Positions 49,472 through 58,524 of a DNA stretch of 64,000 nt are shown here, piece after piece. The first letter of the stretch is position 1. Every line of letters starts with the position of its first letter. The DNA is from Vibrio mexicanus (GTDB taxonomy: Bacteria; Pseudomonadota; Gammaproteobacteria; Enterobacterales; Vibrionaceae). A model generated the notes under the pieces. The model did no database searches and was not told the origin of the DNA. It was given only the letters and a program-made list of their open reading frames with translations. Location of the stretch: NCBI RefSeq assembly GCF_001012815.1, contig NZ_JYJP01000029.1, forward strand, positions 1-64,000, written 5' to 3'. Position numbers and translations under genes: made by a program.

Positions 49472-50673
49472 AACTGAGCCTCGCCTTTAGATGCTTCCAC
49501 ACAATCAGATTCACAACTTGGTTGGCAAAGTGTGCATGCTATCTCGTCATAGGCCGCATGCGCTTGATAGTCTTGCGCTACAACTTGAGCCGCCTTGCCA
49601 ACTTGCTTGATTAGGGTGATATCGCTCGTCGCGTACAAAAGTGCATTGGTTAAAGAGTTAACGTCACAAGCATCATATTTAATACAGTTCACATTATGTT
49701 CGAGCACTTGATCCCAGTAAGCGTTATCACGAGGAATGACAACGCACATGCCTGCCGCCATGGCTTCTAGAATCGATAGGCCAAATGGCTCATTGTGACT
49801 GGTCGAAACGAAAACGTTAGCGCTTTGACGAATCTCATTGAGATTGTCTGGCATCTCGTGCCAAGAAAAATGTTCAACCTGTTGGGGCGCTTCCGATACA
49901 GGTAATGCCTTGTTTTTAGGGCGAATGAAACAAACTTGAGTGTGATAGTCGACCATGTGGCTGATCGAGCGTGACACTTCAACCAACAAATCTAAACCTT
50001 TCCATCTTAGTAGTGATGCACACCAAAACACCGAAGGTTTGTCATACTGACACTGACTTGGCCATTGCTCTGAAGGTAGGCCATTCACGAACGTTTTGTA
50101 GTGAGCGCCATGCAGATAAGCATCGATCTTTTCTCGAACGATAGACGCTTCAGAAGAGGAAAGAAAAAACGTTGCTAACGCTTTTTCGATCGATGGCTTG
50201 GCTGAACCTAAGTAGAAAACGTGATTGGCTTTCGTTAAACAGTAACCAATCGATCTAGACGCGCCAACGGGGCCATGGATCAGTTGAATTATCGAAGCGT
50301 TCACAAGGGTATTCAGAACATAGAGTGGCATGTCCATTCCTGGGCCAGAAGAACCGAGCATTTGATCAATCCTAGGAAGTTTGAGCCAATAGAATGCCAA
50401 CACGACAGTCATGAAAAGTTGGTGCAACCAAAAGCCAATACCATGATGACATTTCGCCAAAAATGCTATGGTTGGTACTCCGTAAACCGAGACGTTCTCT
50501 TGTTTAGCGAACTGGCTGTTGAGCCAATATTCTTTATTGGCTGTGACAACTGAAAAACGGTTATTTTGGCACTTCTTTAAACGAAGCATTTCTTGTGTGG
50601 CAATCTTTGAACCGCCAACGAAGTTGATGGAATCGAAGATTAAACAGTGTGATAAGCGCTGACGTTGACTCAT
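49468..50673 (-). CDS. sypJ: family 4-type glycosyltransferase, SypJ
   Basis: A 401-residue GT-B protein: N-terminal LIFDSINFVGGSKIATQEML, C-terminal FWCASLLRWKGLDLLVEV and SANVFVSTSHNEPFGLSILEAMAAG (E-x7-E). The C-terminal tail is unusually Cys-rich (CTLCQPSCESDC). It begins two bases after the sypI stop. Confidence 0.88.
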   Translation of the reverse strand: MSQRQRLSHCLIFDSINFVGGSKIATQEMLRLKKCQNNRFSVVTANKEYWLNSQFAKQENVSVYGVPTIAFLAKCHHGIGFWLHQLFMTVVLAFYWLKLPRIDQMLGSSGPGMDMPLYVLNTLVNASIIQLIHGPVGASRSIGYCLTKANHVFYLGSAKPSIEKALATFFLSSSEASIVREKIDAYLHGAHYKTFVNGLPSEQWPSQCQYDKPSVFWCASLLRWKGLDLLVEVSRSISHMVDYHTQVCFIRPKNKALPVSEAPQQVEHFSWHEMPDNLNEIRQSANVFVSTSHNEPFGLSILEAMAAGMCVVIPRDNAYWDQVLEHNVNCIKYDACDVNSLTNALLYATSDITLIKQVGKAAQVVAQDYQAHAAYDEIACTLCQPSCESDCVEASKGEAQL

Positions 50674-50675
50674 GA

Positions 50676-51878
50676 CTAACCTCCAATAGTAATTCGACTA
50701 GTAACGAAGGTTTTTATCGGGCTCAAGGTACGCCACAGCGATGGGCTACGAGTTTGCCTCGCCATCAATTGTCTTAGGTAGATGGCTTCGATGTTGCGCG
50801 TATTGTGTGCGATAGTGTGATTCGCAAGAACGTGTGAGCGAGCGTTGAGCGCAAGTTCCAGAGAAGAGTTAGGATTACTTCGCACTGCTCTCATACACTT
50901 AACCAAATCTTTAATACCTGAGTTTGCATAAAGCAGGGCATTCTTCTGGTGAGTGACGATCTCTTTAATGCCACCTTCATCCGGTGCGACAATAGGTAAC
51001 TCTGCTAATGCGGCTTCTGCAATCACTAACCCAAAGGCTTCTTGTCTTGCACCACTGACGAATGCATCACAGCCTTTCAACCAACCAAATACATTCGGCT
51101 GCTCTCCCACAAAATGAACGTGCTTTTCGAGTCGATAATATTCGGCTGTGTTCTCTAATCGTTGGCGCAGCGGGCCATCGCCAATAACGACAAGGTGTGT
51201 GTTAGGGTACTCGAGAGTAATATAGCGAAGTGCAGAGATTATTCTGTCTATTCCTTTACGGCTGATGAGAGATCCGACTGTCGCAAATAGATAGGCATCG
51301 TCATCAAGCTCTAGCATGCCTTTAACGTTTTGCTCTGTTTGACTCTCTAAGCGCGATACATCAATACCGTTATGCACCACACTTAACTGCTCAGAGGGGT
51401 AACCGTCTTTACGTAGATTGTGGGTGACAGCGTCACTCACTGCAATAATATGAGGTGAGCGATGTAGACACAGTGTTAAACGTTCACGGGCTGGATAATC
51501 CGAGTGAACTTGAGTGACCAACTCAACACCTTCAAGGCTTGCTGCTAAGCACATCCACTGACAGGGTGCCGCACTATTAACGTGGATAAGATCGATGTTG
51601 GCATCGCGTATATAGCGACGCGCAACGTTCACAAGAGCGCGCCAAGAAACAAGGTCAAATTTCGGTCCACGTTCTCCTAGAAGCAAAGGAAATGCTGACA
51701 GTTCGCTATGAACGTGAAGTTTTGCCATTTCGTTATGAAGAGGCTCACAGTTGGTCCATAGGAATGGAGTAAACCGCGCTCTGTCGATGTGCTTAATCAG
51801 ATCGATGATGCAACGCTCGCTACCACGAATCCAATCAGAGCCATAATGCACATAAAGGATGTTTTTTTGCTTACTCAT
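50676..51878 (-). CDS. sypI: family 4 glycosyltransferase, SypI
   Basis: A 400-residue GT-B enzyme (YVHYGSDWIRGSERCIIDL, LFATVGSLISRKGIDRIISA, GCDAFVSGARQEAFGLVIAEAALAE). The ATG at 51878 has a GGAGAG site and is preferred. The frame opens 14 codons earlier at 51920, but that would lie within the sigma-54 promoter itself (51912-51927). First gene of sypIJKL. Confidence 0.9.
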   Translation of the reverse strand: MSKQKNILYVHYGSDWIRGSERCIIDLIKHIDRARFTPFLWTNCEPLHNEMAKLHVHSELSAFPLLLGERGPKFDLVSWRALVNVARRYIRDANIDLIHVNSAAPCQWMCLAASLEGVELVTQVHSDYPARERLTLCLHRSPHIIAVSDAVTHNLRKDGYPSEQLSVVHNGIDVSRLESQTEQNVKGMLELDDDAYLFATVGSLISRKGIDRIISALRYITLEYPNTHLVVIGDGPLRQRLENTAEYYRLEKHVHFVGEQPNVFGWLKGCDAFVSGARQEAFGLVIAEAALAELPIVAPDEGGIKEIVTHQKNALLYANSGIKDLVKCMRAVRSNPNSSLELALNARSHVLANHTIAHNTRNIEAIYLRQLMARQTRSPSLWRTLSPIKTFVTSRITIGG

Positions 51879-51911
51879 AGCTGCGCTCTCCATATCAGTT
51901 TGTTTAGAGAG

Positions 51912-51927
51912 TGCAATCACGGTGCCA
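51912..51927 (-). promoter_or_regulatory. sigma-54 promoter of sypIJKL
   Basis: Minus strand TGGCACCGTGATTGCA is a near-perfect -24/-12 element (TGGCAC and TTGCA at correct spacing). Start expected near 51900. Confidence 0.85.
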
Positions 51928-51988
51928 AAATCTATCTTATTGATTTTATTGAGTTGTATTAATAGGGTTAAGCATTATTGAAAATTGA

Positions 51989-52003
51989 TTCTCATATTGA
52001 GAA
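51989..52003. promoter_or_regulatory. SypG-type enhancer element upstream of sypI
   Basis: TTCTCATATTGAGAA is a perfect palindrome of the TTCTCA-N3-TGAGAA type, about 70 bases upstream of the -24 element, in the gap after sypH. Confidence 0.62.
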
Positions 52004-52020
52004 TGAGTCTGAAGCAGGGG

Positions 52021-53058
52021 TTATCCATGATATAGGGATAGGAATTGCGGTATAATGGCTTGTTGCGAGTAGTGTTTTTCTATAGTCAACTGCGCCTTTG
52101 TCCTAATCTCATTTTGCTCGAAAGCATTAAGGTTTAGCCAATGAGATAGGTGATTCTTAAGCTCTTGCATATTGCTTCCGATAAAGCCATTGTCTTGATG
52201 CTCAATCAGTTTAGCTAAATCTCCGACATCCATTGCAATAACCACGATGCCGCGTGCCATGGCTTCGAGTGCAGCCATAGGTAGCCCCTCATATCGCGAA
52301 CAAATAATCAGCACATCGATCTGTTTCCAAACCTTTTCCATATTCGTTTGATGACCATGAAAAAGTACGTTGTTATTTGAATTTGCTTGTCTTAACTCAT
52401 CCTCCATCGGGCCAGAGCCATAGCAATGAAAAGTGACATCTGGAAACTCCTGAGCAAGAGCCATAAAACGATCGGGTGCTTTTTCATGGCTCATGCGGCC
52501 AACGAAAGCGATTTCACTGCCTTGAGTCGAACTAAGCCCACCTAAGTTAATAAAATTATTAAGTCGTTTGGATCGCGAGATAAGCTTCTTTTGAATCTTG
52601 TTACTTACCGCCAAAGAATGATCAGAAATGAATGAGGTATAGCGATCTAAAGCATCGTATAGCCACACACGGCCTTTGGGTGTCTCACCAGCATGATAAG
52701 TGGAAATCTGTTTCCATTCGCTTTTTGAGCTCGACACTTTAGCGAGTTTGGTGATGATGCTCGATTTATAGCCGTGAGCATGAACCACAGTGGGAGAGTG
52801 GACTTTTAATAGCTCGTGAAACGCTTTGAGAATAGAGTGCTTAGGGTAAATACGATTTAAGAACAAAGAGGGAACGCCACGCGCTTCTAACTTGCCTTCG
52901 AGCTGGTTTTCGCCGCCATAGTCTTTCAAGAAAACAACAGCTACAGGTTCATTGTGTTGAGATAACCCATCGGCTAATTCGAGCACATGGGTTTCTATTC
53001 CGCCAAAAGTATTACTGTCGATGACTAACCAAATGCTATTAGGCTGGGTTGCTCTCAT
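52021..53058 (-). CDS. sypH: family 4 glycosyltransferase, SypH
   Basis: A 345-residue GT-B enzyme: IWLVIDSNTFGGIETHVLEL, EIAFVGRMSHEKAPDRFMAL and VLIICSRYEGLPMAALEAMARG (E-x7-E). The start lies 20 bases inside sypG, so translation is coupled to the activator gene and it belongs to the sypA-led transcript. Confidence 0.9.
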   Translation of the reverse strand: MRATQPNSIWLVIDSNTFGGIETHVLELADGLSQHNEPVAVVFLKDYGGENQLEGKLEARGVPSLFLNRIYPKHSILKAFHELLKVHSPTVVHAHGYKSSIITKLAKVSSSKSEWKQISTYHAGETPKGRVWLYDALDRYTSFISDHSLAVSNKIQKKLISRSKRLNNFINLGGLSSTQGSEIAFVGRMSHEKAPDRFMALAQEFPDVTFHCYGSGPMEDELRQANSNNNVLFHGHQTNMEKVWKQIDVLIICSRYEGLPMAALEAMARGIVVIAMDVGDLAKLIEHQDNGFIGSNMQELKNHLSHWLNLNAFEQNEIRTKAQLTIEKHYSQQAIIPQFLSLYHG

Positions 53059-54589
53059 CTTCAGACTCCCAAGCTTGTTTTTTACGGTAAACCGTTGAAG
53101 GACTTAACTCGAGTAATACTGCTGCATTCAAAACATTACCATCACAGTAATCAATCGCGTTTTGAATCGTTTCTCTCTCTACTTGCCACATAGGCCTAAT
53201 ACTTTGTGGCTTAGTGCCACTCTGACTTTCTGACGGTTGCTCAAACGCATTTTGTGTCTCTTGGTTCTTCGGCAATTCAGAAATGCCTTGGGGTGACCCG
53301 TCACCTTGCACTATTTGGCTACTCGGGGCGTGAGTAGGCTCTTGGTATGGAGTTTCATTGGATACTGCGTGGTTTTGCATTGCTTCACGTTGAGGCTGTG
53401 ATGTTTTGGCAACAGGTTTGGCTCTGGTAATTTGTGCCGGTAAATGATCGACCGTGAGCTTAGCCTCGTTGTTAAGAACCACAATATTGCGGATGATATT
53501 TTGCAGCTGTCGAACATTACCTGGCCACGCGTACTTCTTCATCATGACTTCTGCGTCTTTGTGGATGGAAGAAAAGTTCTTGTTGTCTTGTTTCGCGTAA
53601 ATTTTTAGAAAATGCTTGGCTAATGTGATGATGTCATTACCGCGTTCGCGTAGGGGAGGCATCTCGACTGGCACAACATGAACACGATAATACAAGTCTT
53701 CTCGAAATCGACCTTCCTCAACTTCTAGCAGTGGATCTCGGTTGGTTGCACAGATAATACGCACATCGACCTTTAACTCTTTGGTTCCACCTAGCGGGGT
53801 GAATGTCCCAGTTTGCAAGAAACGCAATAGTTTCTTCTGCATCTCCAGCTCCATTTCACAAAGCTCGTCGAGAAATAGAGTACCGCCGTGGGCTAGGGAA
53901 GCCGCGCCTTTCCTGTCTGCTGTCGCGCCAGTGAAAGCGCCTTTCACGTGGCCAAATATTTCACTTTCCATCAAATCTTTTGGAATGGCACCACAGTTAA
54001 TGGCAACAAAGGCTGAGTTTTTGCGTTGGCTTTCTTTATGAATGGCTTCCGCGCACACTTCTTTACCTGTACCACTTTCACCAATAATGAACACGCTTGC
54101 TGTAGTAGGGGCAACCGAGTCTATGGTTTTATAGACAGCTTGCATCGGTAAGCTAGAGCCAATAAAGCCTTGGAAGCGTTTGCGATCGAACTTGTTCTCG
54201 ATATCGTCTACTAAATGTTCAAGTTTTGCTTGCTTGAGATGTAAATCAATCGACGTTTTTAACCGGTCAGCTTTAATCGGCTTTTCTAAGAAATCTTTTG
54301 CCCCTTTTTGCAATAGACCTACAGCGATATCGACTGAACCATGAGCAGTCGCAATGACGACCGCACTAGGAATTTGGTTCTCATTGATCCAATCAAGGAT
54401 CTCTTCACCAAACATATCGGGAAGTTTCAAATCTAATATGATGAGCTGAGGCACGTTTCGCTCAATGAAGGCTTTTGCTTCTCTGCCTGTTTCTACGTGG
54501 AAGAGGTCATAAGGCTCATCCTTTACATACTGTTTGTATAGAATGGCCAGAGACGTTGAATCTTCTACTAATAATACTTTTGGTCGCAT
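53039..54589 (-). CDS. sypG: sigma-54-dependent response regulator, SypG
   Basis: A 516-residue NtrC-type activator. Receiver with Asp53 in IILDLKLPDMFG, AAA+ domain with Walker A GESGTGKE (170-177), the sigma-54 contact loop GAFTGA (217-222) and Walker B GGTLFLDE (235-242), and a Fis-type HTH at the C terminus (about 475-505, NVLNAAVLLELSPSTVYRKK). In V. fischeri SypG switches on syp promoters. The sigma-54 promoters and TTCTCA-type elements in this window fit it as their activator. An AAGGA site precedes the ATG. Confidence 0.94.
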   Translation of the reverse strand: MRPKVLLVEDSTSLAILYKQYVKDEPYDLFHVETGREAKAFIERNVPQLIILDLKLPDMFGEEILDWINENQIPSAVVIATAHGSVDIAVGLLQKGAKDFLEKPIKADRLKTSIDLHLKQAKLEHLVDDIENKFDRKRFQGFIGSSLPMQAVYKTIDSVAPTTASVFIIGESGTGKEVCAEAIHKESQRKNSAFVAINCGAIPKDLMESEIFGHVKGAFTGATADRKGAASLAHGGTLFLDELCEMELEMQKKLLRFLQTGTFTPLGGTKELKVDVRIICATNRDPLLEVEEGRFREDLYYRVHVVPVEMPPLRERGNDIITLAKHFLKIYAKQDNKNFSSIHKDAEVMMKKYAWPGNVRQLQNIIRNIVVLNNEAKLTVDHLPAQITRAKPVAKTSQPQREAMQNHAVSNETPYQEPTHAPSSQIVQGDGSPQGISELPKNQETQNAFEQPSESQSGTKPQSIRPMWQVERETIQNAIDYCDGNVLNAAVLLELSPSTVYRKKQAWESEDESNPA

Positions 54590-54696
54590 TTAAATATCCT
54601 TTTCACCAGACTGCTTATGCTTGGTCTGCCGCCAAACCATGTTGTGTCTATCGTCATTTCTTGTTATCTATTTTTATTATTACAGCTGATTAACCT

Positions 54697-57012
54697 TCAA
54701 GCGCTCTGCTCAAATCCTTTGAGCTTCCTTGCTTCTAGTGCAGCAATTGAACGAGTCGCTAAGTCTTTTAACTCATCTATGAACTGGTAAGCTTCTTCGG
54801 CTTGGCCTTCCAAGCACAGGCCTTCAATTTTGCGCGCCAAAAGCGCAAGTTCACGATTACCGAGAGCCATTGCAGAGCTGCCTAATGTGTGGCTTTCAAA
54901 CTCGAGCTGTTCTGCGTCTCTTTCAGTGATTGCTTGGTAGATTTTTTCCAACCGAGCTCTCGACTCTTCAACATAATGTTCGATCAATGTAGGAATCACT
55001 TCTGCGCACGTATCCTGAATCATTTGCTGCAATACGGTCTCATCGACCAAATTTGAATCTAAATGGCTAGTGTCATGGTTCATAGGGAAAGGCTCGCTTT
55101 GTTCTGTATTCGTTTCTTCTTGTTCAGATTGCGATTTTCTTAAAGTTACCTGTGAATTTTGAGTGAGGTTGCAATCTTCATCGCCGTTTATATTTAAGAA
55201 TAGATGAATTTTTTCAACAAGTTGTGAGAGACGTACAGGTTTTGATAAGTAATCATCCATTCCTGATGCGATGAACTGCTCACGATCACCGGTGAGTGCA
55301 TGGGCGGTTAGGGCGATAATTGGGACGTTGGCAGTTTCACTGTCGAGTTCGCGGATTGCTTTGCACGCTTCCATTCCGTCCATCACAGGCATAGAAATGT
55401 CCATGAAAACTAAATCATAGTCATATCGAGTGACAGCTTCGAGCGCTTCTTTACCGTTCTCGGCGACATCGATATTCACACCGACATTTTTAAACATGTT
55501 AACAATAACCAATTGGTTTGCTTTGTTATCTTCAGCGACAAGTATGCGTAGATGAGACAGGTCATCGGTAGAAGATTTTGATTGATTAGTCTCGTCTGAA
55601 GCGTCATCGGCAAGGTCTAAGCGAACTGAGACACTGAATGTACTTCCAGTGCCTTTCTCACTGGTGACAGAAATGGAGCCGTCCATTAACTCACATAGGC
55701 GTTGACAAATCGCAAGGCCAAGTCCCGAACCCTCTTGGCTACGAGAGAAGGTTTGGTCAACCATAGTAAACTCATCAAACAAGTAAGGTATGGCGTCTTG
55801 CTCGATGCCAATACCGGTATCGATAACACTAAAATTAAGTAAGCAATGATCTGATTTGAGCTCTGAAGAGACTTTAATAGTCACGCTGCCTTGCTCGGTA
55901 AACTTCATCGCGTTACCGATGAGATTATGCATAACCTGTTTTAACCGATTAACATCACCTTTGGCATACTCTGGCATACTGCCTTCAAAATAGAGATGCA
56001 AGATTAAGTCTTTAGACTTGGCGGTTGTTGTATAGGTGTCTACAACACTTTCGAAGCTACGACGAACATTAAACTTTTTGTTTTCAAGGAGTAGGGTATT
56101 TGACTCCATCCTTGTAAAATCAAGAATGTCATTAATGATAGAGAGTAAAAAATTACCAGATTCTGTTGCGGTTGTAAGCAACTGCTTCTGTTCCTTGCTG
56201 ATTTTGGTTTCTTCAAGTAAGGAAAGAATACCCAACACACCGTTCATTGGCGTGCGAATTTCATGAGACATTGACGCCAAAAATCGACTTTTAGAATCAC
56301 ACGCATATTCTGCTTCTTTACGAGCCTGTCTCAACTCGTCGTAAGTCGCTTCGAGCTTTCGCGACATTTCATCGAAAGCATGAGAGAGCTGACCTAATTC
56401 ATCCTTGGAAGCAGAGTTAATTTGGTAACCAGGACCTCGTTCAGACAAAGTTTTTGTTGCATGAGTTAATCTAACTAAGCTTCTTGTTAAATATGTCCCA
56501 AGTACGAAAGAGAAAATTGCCACCAAAATAACTTCGACCGCTGCGATACCAATGATGGACTTTCTTGCTTTCTCCAGCATGGCATTGATAGATTCGGTAC
56601 CAAAACCCATTTCAATGTGGCCAAACTCATCGCCATTAACCATGATAGGGACACGCTTATCAAACACGCCATCGTTAACACTTGAGAGGTCAACGTCGGA
56701 TATCACATCTCGCTTCAACAAGATGTTGTCGCCAGCAGAGGCGAGTGTAATACCTTGTCGTACAACTTTAACGTATTGAACATCTTCAACGGTGACAATA
56801 TCGTTGACCAGATCGTCTAAGCGGGCTACGTCGGTTGAAAGAACCGCGTCTTTGGTTGCATTCATGAACATTTCAGTTGTGGTATTGGCTCTCTGAATCA
56901 ACTGACTTTCATTAGAGTCCCGCAAAAAGCCCATCGCGCTGACTACTAGAATGACGAGCAAGATGACCTCAATGGTGGCGATGCCAATAATGGTTTTTGA
57001 ACGAAAAGTCAT
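54697..57012 (-). CDS. sypF: hybrid sensor histidine kinase, SypF
   Basis: A 771-residue membrane kinase. Transmembrane segments at about 8-30 and 152-174 bound a periplasmic domain; HAMP follows, then HisKA with His250 (ASMSHEIRTPMNG), HATPase (NLIGNAMKF, DTGIGI, GSGLGLAI), receiver with Asp538 (VFMDISMPVMDG) and a C-terminal HPt domain with His708 (ESHTLGSSAMALG). Position 250 for the kinase His agrees with V. fischeri SypF as I recall it. It phosphorylates SypG through the HPt. It begins nine bases after a PhnD-type binding-protein gene. Confidence 0.93.
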   Translation of the reverse strand: MTFRSKTIIGIATIEVILLVILVVSAMGFLRDSNESQLIQRANTTTEMFMNATKDAVLSTDVARLDDLVNDIVTVEDVQYVKVVRQGITLASAGDNILLKRDVISDVDLSSVNDGVFDKRVPIMVNGDEFGHIEMGFGTESINAMLEKARKSIIGIAAVEVILVAIFSFVLGTYLTRSLVRLTHATKTLSERGPGYQINSASKDELGQLSHAFDEMSRKLEATYDELRQARKEAEYACDSKSRFLASMSHEIRTPMNGVLGILSLLEETKISKEQKQLLTTATESGNFLLSIINDILDFTRMESNTLLLENKKFNVRRSFESVVDTYTTTAKSKDLILHLYFEGSMPEYAKGDVNRLKQVMHNLIGNAMKFTEQGSVTIKVSSELKSDHCLLNFSVIDTGIGIEQDAIPYLFDEFTMVDQTFSRSQEGSGLGLAICQRLCELMDGSISVTSEKGTGSTFSVSVRLDLADDASDETNQSKSSTDDLSHLRILVAEDNKANQLVIVNMFKNVGVNIDVAENGKEALEAVTRYDYDLVFMDISMPVMDGMEACKAIRELDSETANVPIIALTAHALTGDREQFIASGMDDYLSKPVRLSQLVEKIHLFLNINGDEDCNLTQNSQVTLRKSQSEQEETNTEQSEPFPMNHDTSHLDSNLVDETVLQQMIQDTCAEVIPTLIEHYVEESRARLEKIYQAITERDAEQLEFESHTLGSSAMALGNRELALLARKIEGLCLEGQAEEAYQFIDELKDLATRSIAALEARKLKGFEQSA

Positions 57013-57020
57013 AACGCCTC

Positions 57021-57821
57021 CTACGGTTCAAGCGTTTGAATGTTTAAAGCTCTAACATCGTCCCAGTCGTTGTTAGTCGCAGACACAAACCCTTTGATTT
57101 TTAGCCTTTCTAATTGGTTCAACCCCATAGGGCTCTCATGAAGGTTGACGAGTAACTGTTGTATCTCTTGGACGACTTTAGGGGCTAGGTCAGGGTGGGC
57201 GGCAATAGCATGTGGCGTGTAACCATTGGTCGTCCAAATCGGCGTGAGTTGAGAACGCACTTCTTCATCGAGTGATCTAAACGTGCGCATGACACCTCCA
57301 CCGGCAGGGAAGAGCCCACGCGCCACACTCAAATAGACGGAGTCATGGGAAGAAACATATTTTGGTGTGAACTCGACATTTCGTCCGTTAAGTTCTGCTT
57401 GAGTTAGGATTGTGGCCGCGAACGCTGCGGGAGAAGGGAAGGCTAGCTGGCTACCGTTAAGCTGACCCAGTGATTGAATGTTGGAATCTTTACGTGCGAC
57501 GATGATCCCTTTTATCTGTTTGTCTTTCGCTTTTGCTATTGCTTGATAACCAGGGGATTGGTTGAACACTGTAAAATGGTAGGGATTCATGTAACTGAAA
57601 TCATATTCTCCATTTTTTAGACGCTGCTCGAATGTAGGGATATCGACTGCCGTAACAAACACAAACTCATGTCCGGTTTTTTCACTGAGGTGATCCATAA
57701 TGGGTGTCCACAGTTCGGCTAATCGAGAAGCTGACTGCTGCGGTACAATTGCAAAAGTAAAACGCTCGGAATGGACAGCGGTAGATGTAAGTAGCAATAA
57801 AGCAACGAATAGTGTTCTCAT
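57021..57821 (-). CDS. PhnD-family periplasmic binding protein in the sypE position
   Basis: A 266-residue exported protein when started at MRTLFVALLLLTSTAVHS (57821, AGGA site); the frame opens 12 codons earlier inside sypD. It has the phosphate/phosphonate-type SBP pattern: FTFAIVPQQSASRLAELWTPI, YDFSYMNPYHFTVFN, GIIVARKDSNIQSLGQL, LAFPSPAAFAATI. No phosphonate transporter genes are nearby. In V. fischeri this position holds sypE, a response regulator with kinase and phosphatase domains, which is not seen here. Lying directly before sypF, it probably presents a ligand to the SypF periplasmic domain (inference). Confidence 0.86.
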   Translation of the reverse strand: MRTLFVALLLLTSTAVHSERFTFAIVPQQSASRLAELWTPIMDHLSEKTGHEFVFVTAVDIPTFEQRLKNGEYDFSYMNPYHFTVFNQSPGYQAIAKAKDKQIKGIIVARKDSNIQSLGQLNGSQLAFPSPAAFAATILTQAELNGRNVEFTPKYVSSHDSVYLSVARGLFPAGGGVMRTFRSLDEEVRSQLTPIWTTNGYTPHAIAAHPDLAPKVVQEIQQLLVNLHESPMGLNQLERLKIKGFVSATNNDWDDVRALNIQTLEP

Positions 57822-57831
57822 TACTGGATCC

Positions 57832-58524
57832 TTATGCAACTTGAGATAATAAATCATTTCTGCGAACCCAACTTTCGATTCGACGGCGAATTGAACTAGG
57901 CAAAAAAGGAATACGACGTAACTCTCTGATCATCTCTTCACCTAAGCTAGGTTGGTCAACAACATTCAACACAGTACCGAGAAGGTTAATCTTATCGTTC
58001 GTGAGCATTTCCGTTGCTTTTTTGACCTGAGATTCTGTATTACTTCCACCGCGTACAACTAGAATCGTACGGTCACACGCCGTCGCAACACTTTGTGCCG
58101 GTACATTACCTCGGTTTATTTGTAGCAAAGGTGATGTATCAACGATGACCCTGTCGAACTCGTTTTGCCATTGCAACACAGCATTGGCCATCTGCTTTGG
58201 GTCCTTGTACGCCAACAGGGTGGACTGATTTTTGGGGATACTTAATCCGGTAAAGACTTGATGCGTTTTCTTGTGCTCAATCCAAGGCTCTTCGTCAGCG
58301 CTGTTTGCCAATAAATCGAAGTGGTCAAATGCGGGGTTAAACAAATTAAGATCGACCAACAAGGTTTTATGACCCCCCAAGAGATAACGCTCGGCGAGGG
58401 CAGAAGCCACTGACGTGACGCCGTCACCTGGATTGCAAGCGGTAACGCACAAGGTACGACAGGACTTAAGCTCAGCTTCGAGATACAGTTGTTCAATTTC
58501 GGCATGTGTCGCTGGAATGGTCAT
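57832..58524 (-). CDS. sypD: CpsD/CapB-like polysaccharide tyrosine-kinase homologue, SypD
   Basis: A 230-residue P-loop ATPase of the bacterial tyrosine-kinase family. The Walker A position reads CNPGDGVTSVASAL, with Val where the invariant Lys of GKS/T is expected; Walker A' is KTLLVDLNLFNPAF and Walker B is RVIVDTSPLL. The C terminus has no Tyr cluster. It may be catalytically altered and act as a regulatory partner of SypO. The neighbours sypC and the binding-protein gene abut or overlap it. Confidence 0.85.
   Translation of the reverse strand: MTIPATHAEIEQLYLEAELKSCRTLCVTACNPGDGVTSVASALAERYLLGGHKTLLVDLNLFNPAFDHFDLLANSADEEPWIEHKKTHQVFTGLSIPKNQSTLLAYKDPKQMANAVLQWQNEFDRVIVDTSPLLQINRGNVPAQSVATACDRTILVVRGGSNTESQVKKATEMLTNDKINLLGTVLNVVDQPSLGEEMIRELRRIPFLPSSIRRRIESWVRRNDLLSQVA

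Noticed and set aside
57021..57821. Phosphonate uptake operon
   Set aside because: Only the binding protein is present, with no ATPase, permease or C-P lyase genes; it lies inside the syp locus.
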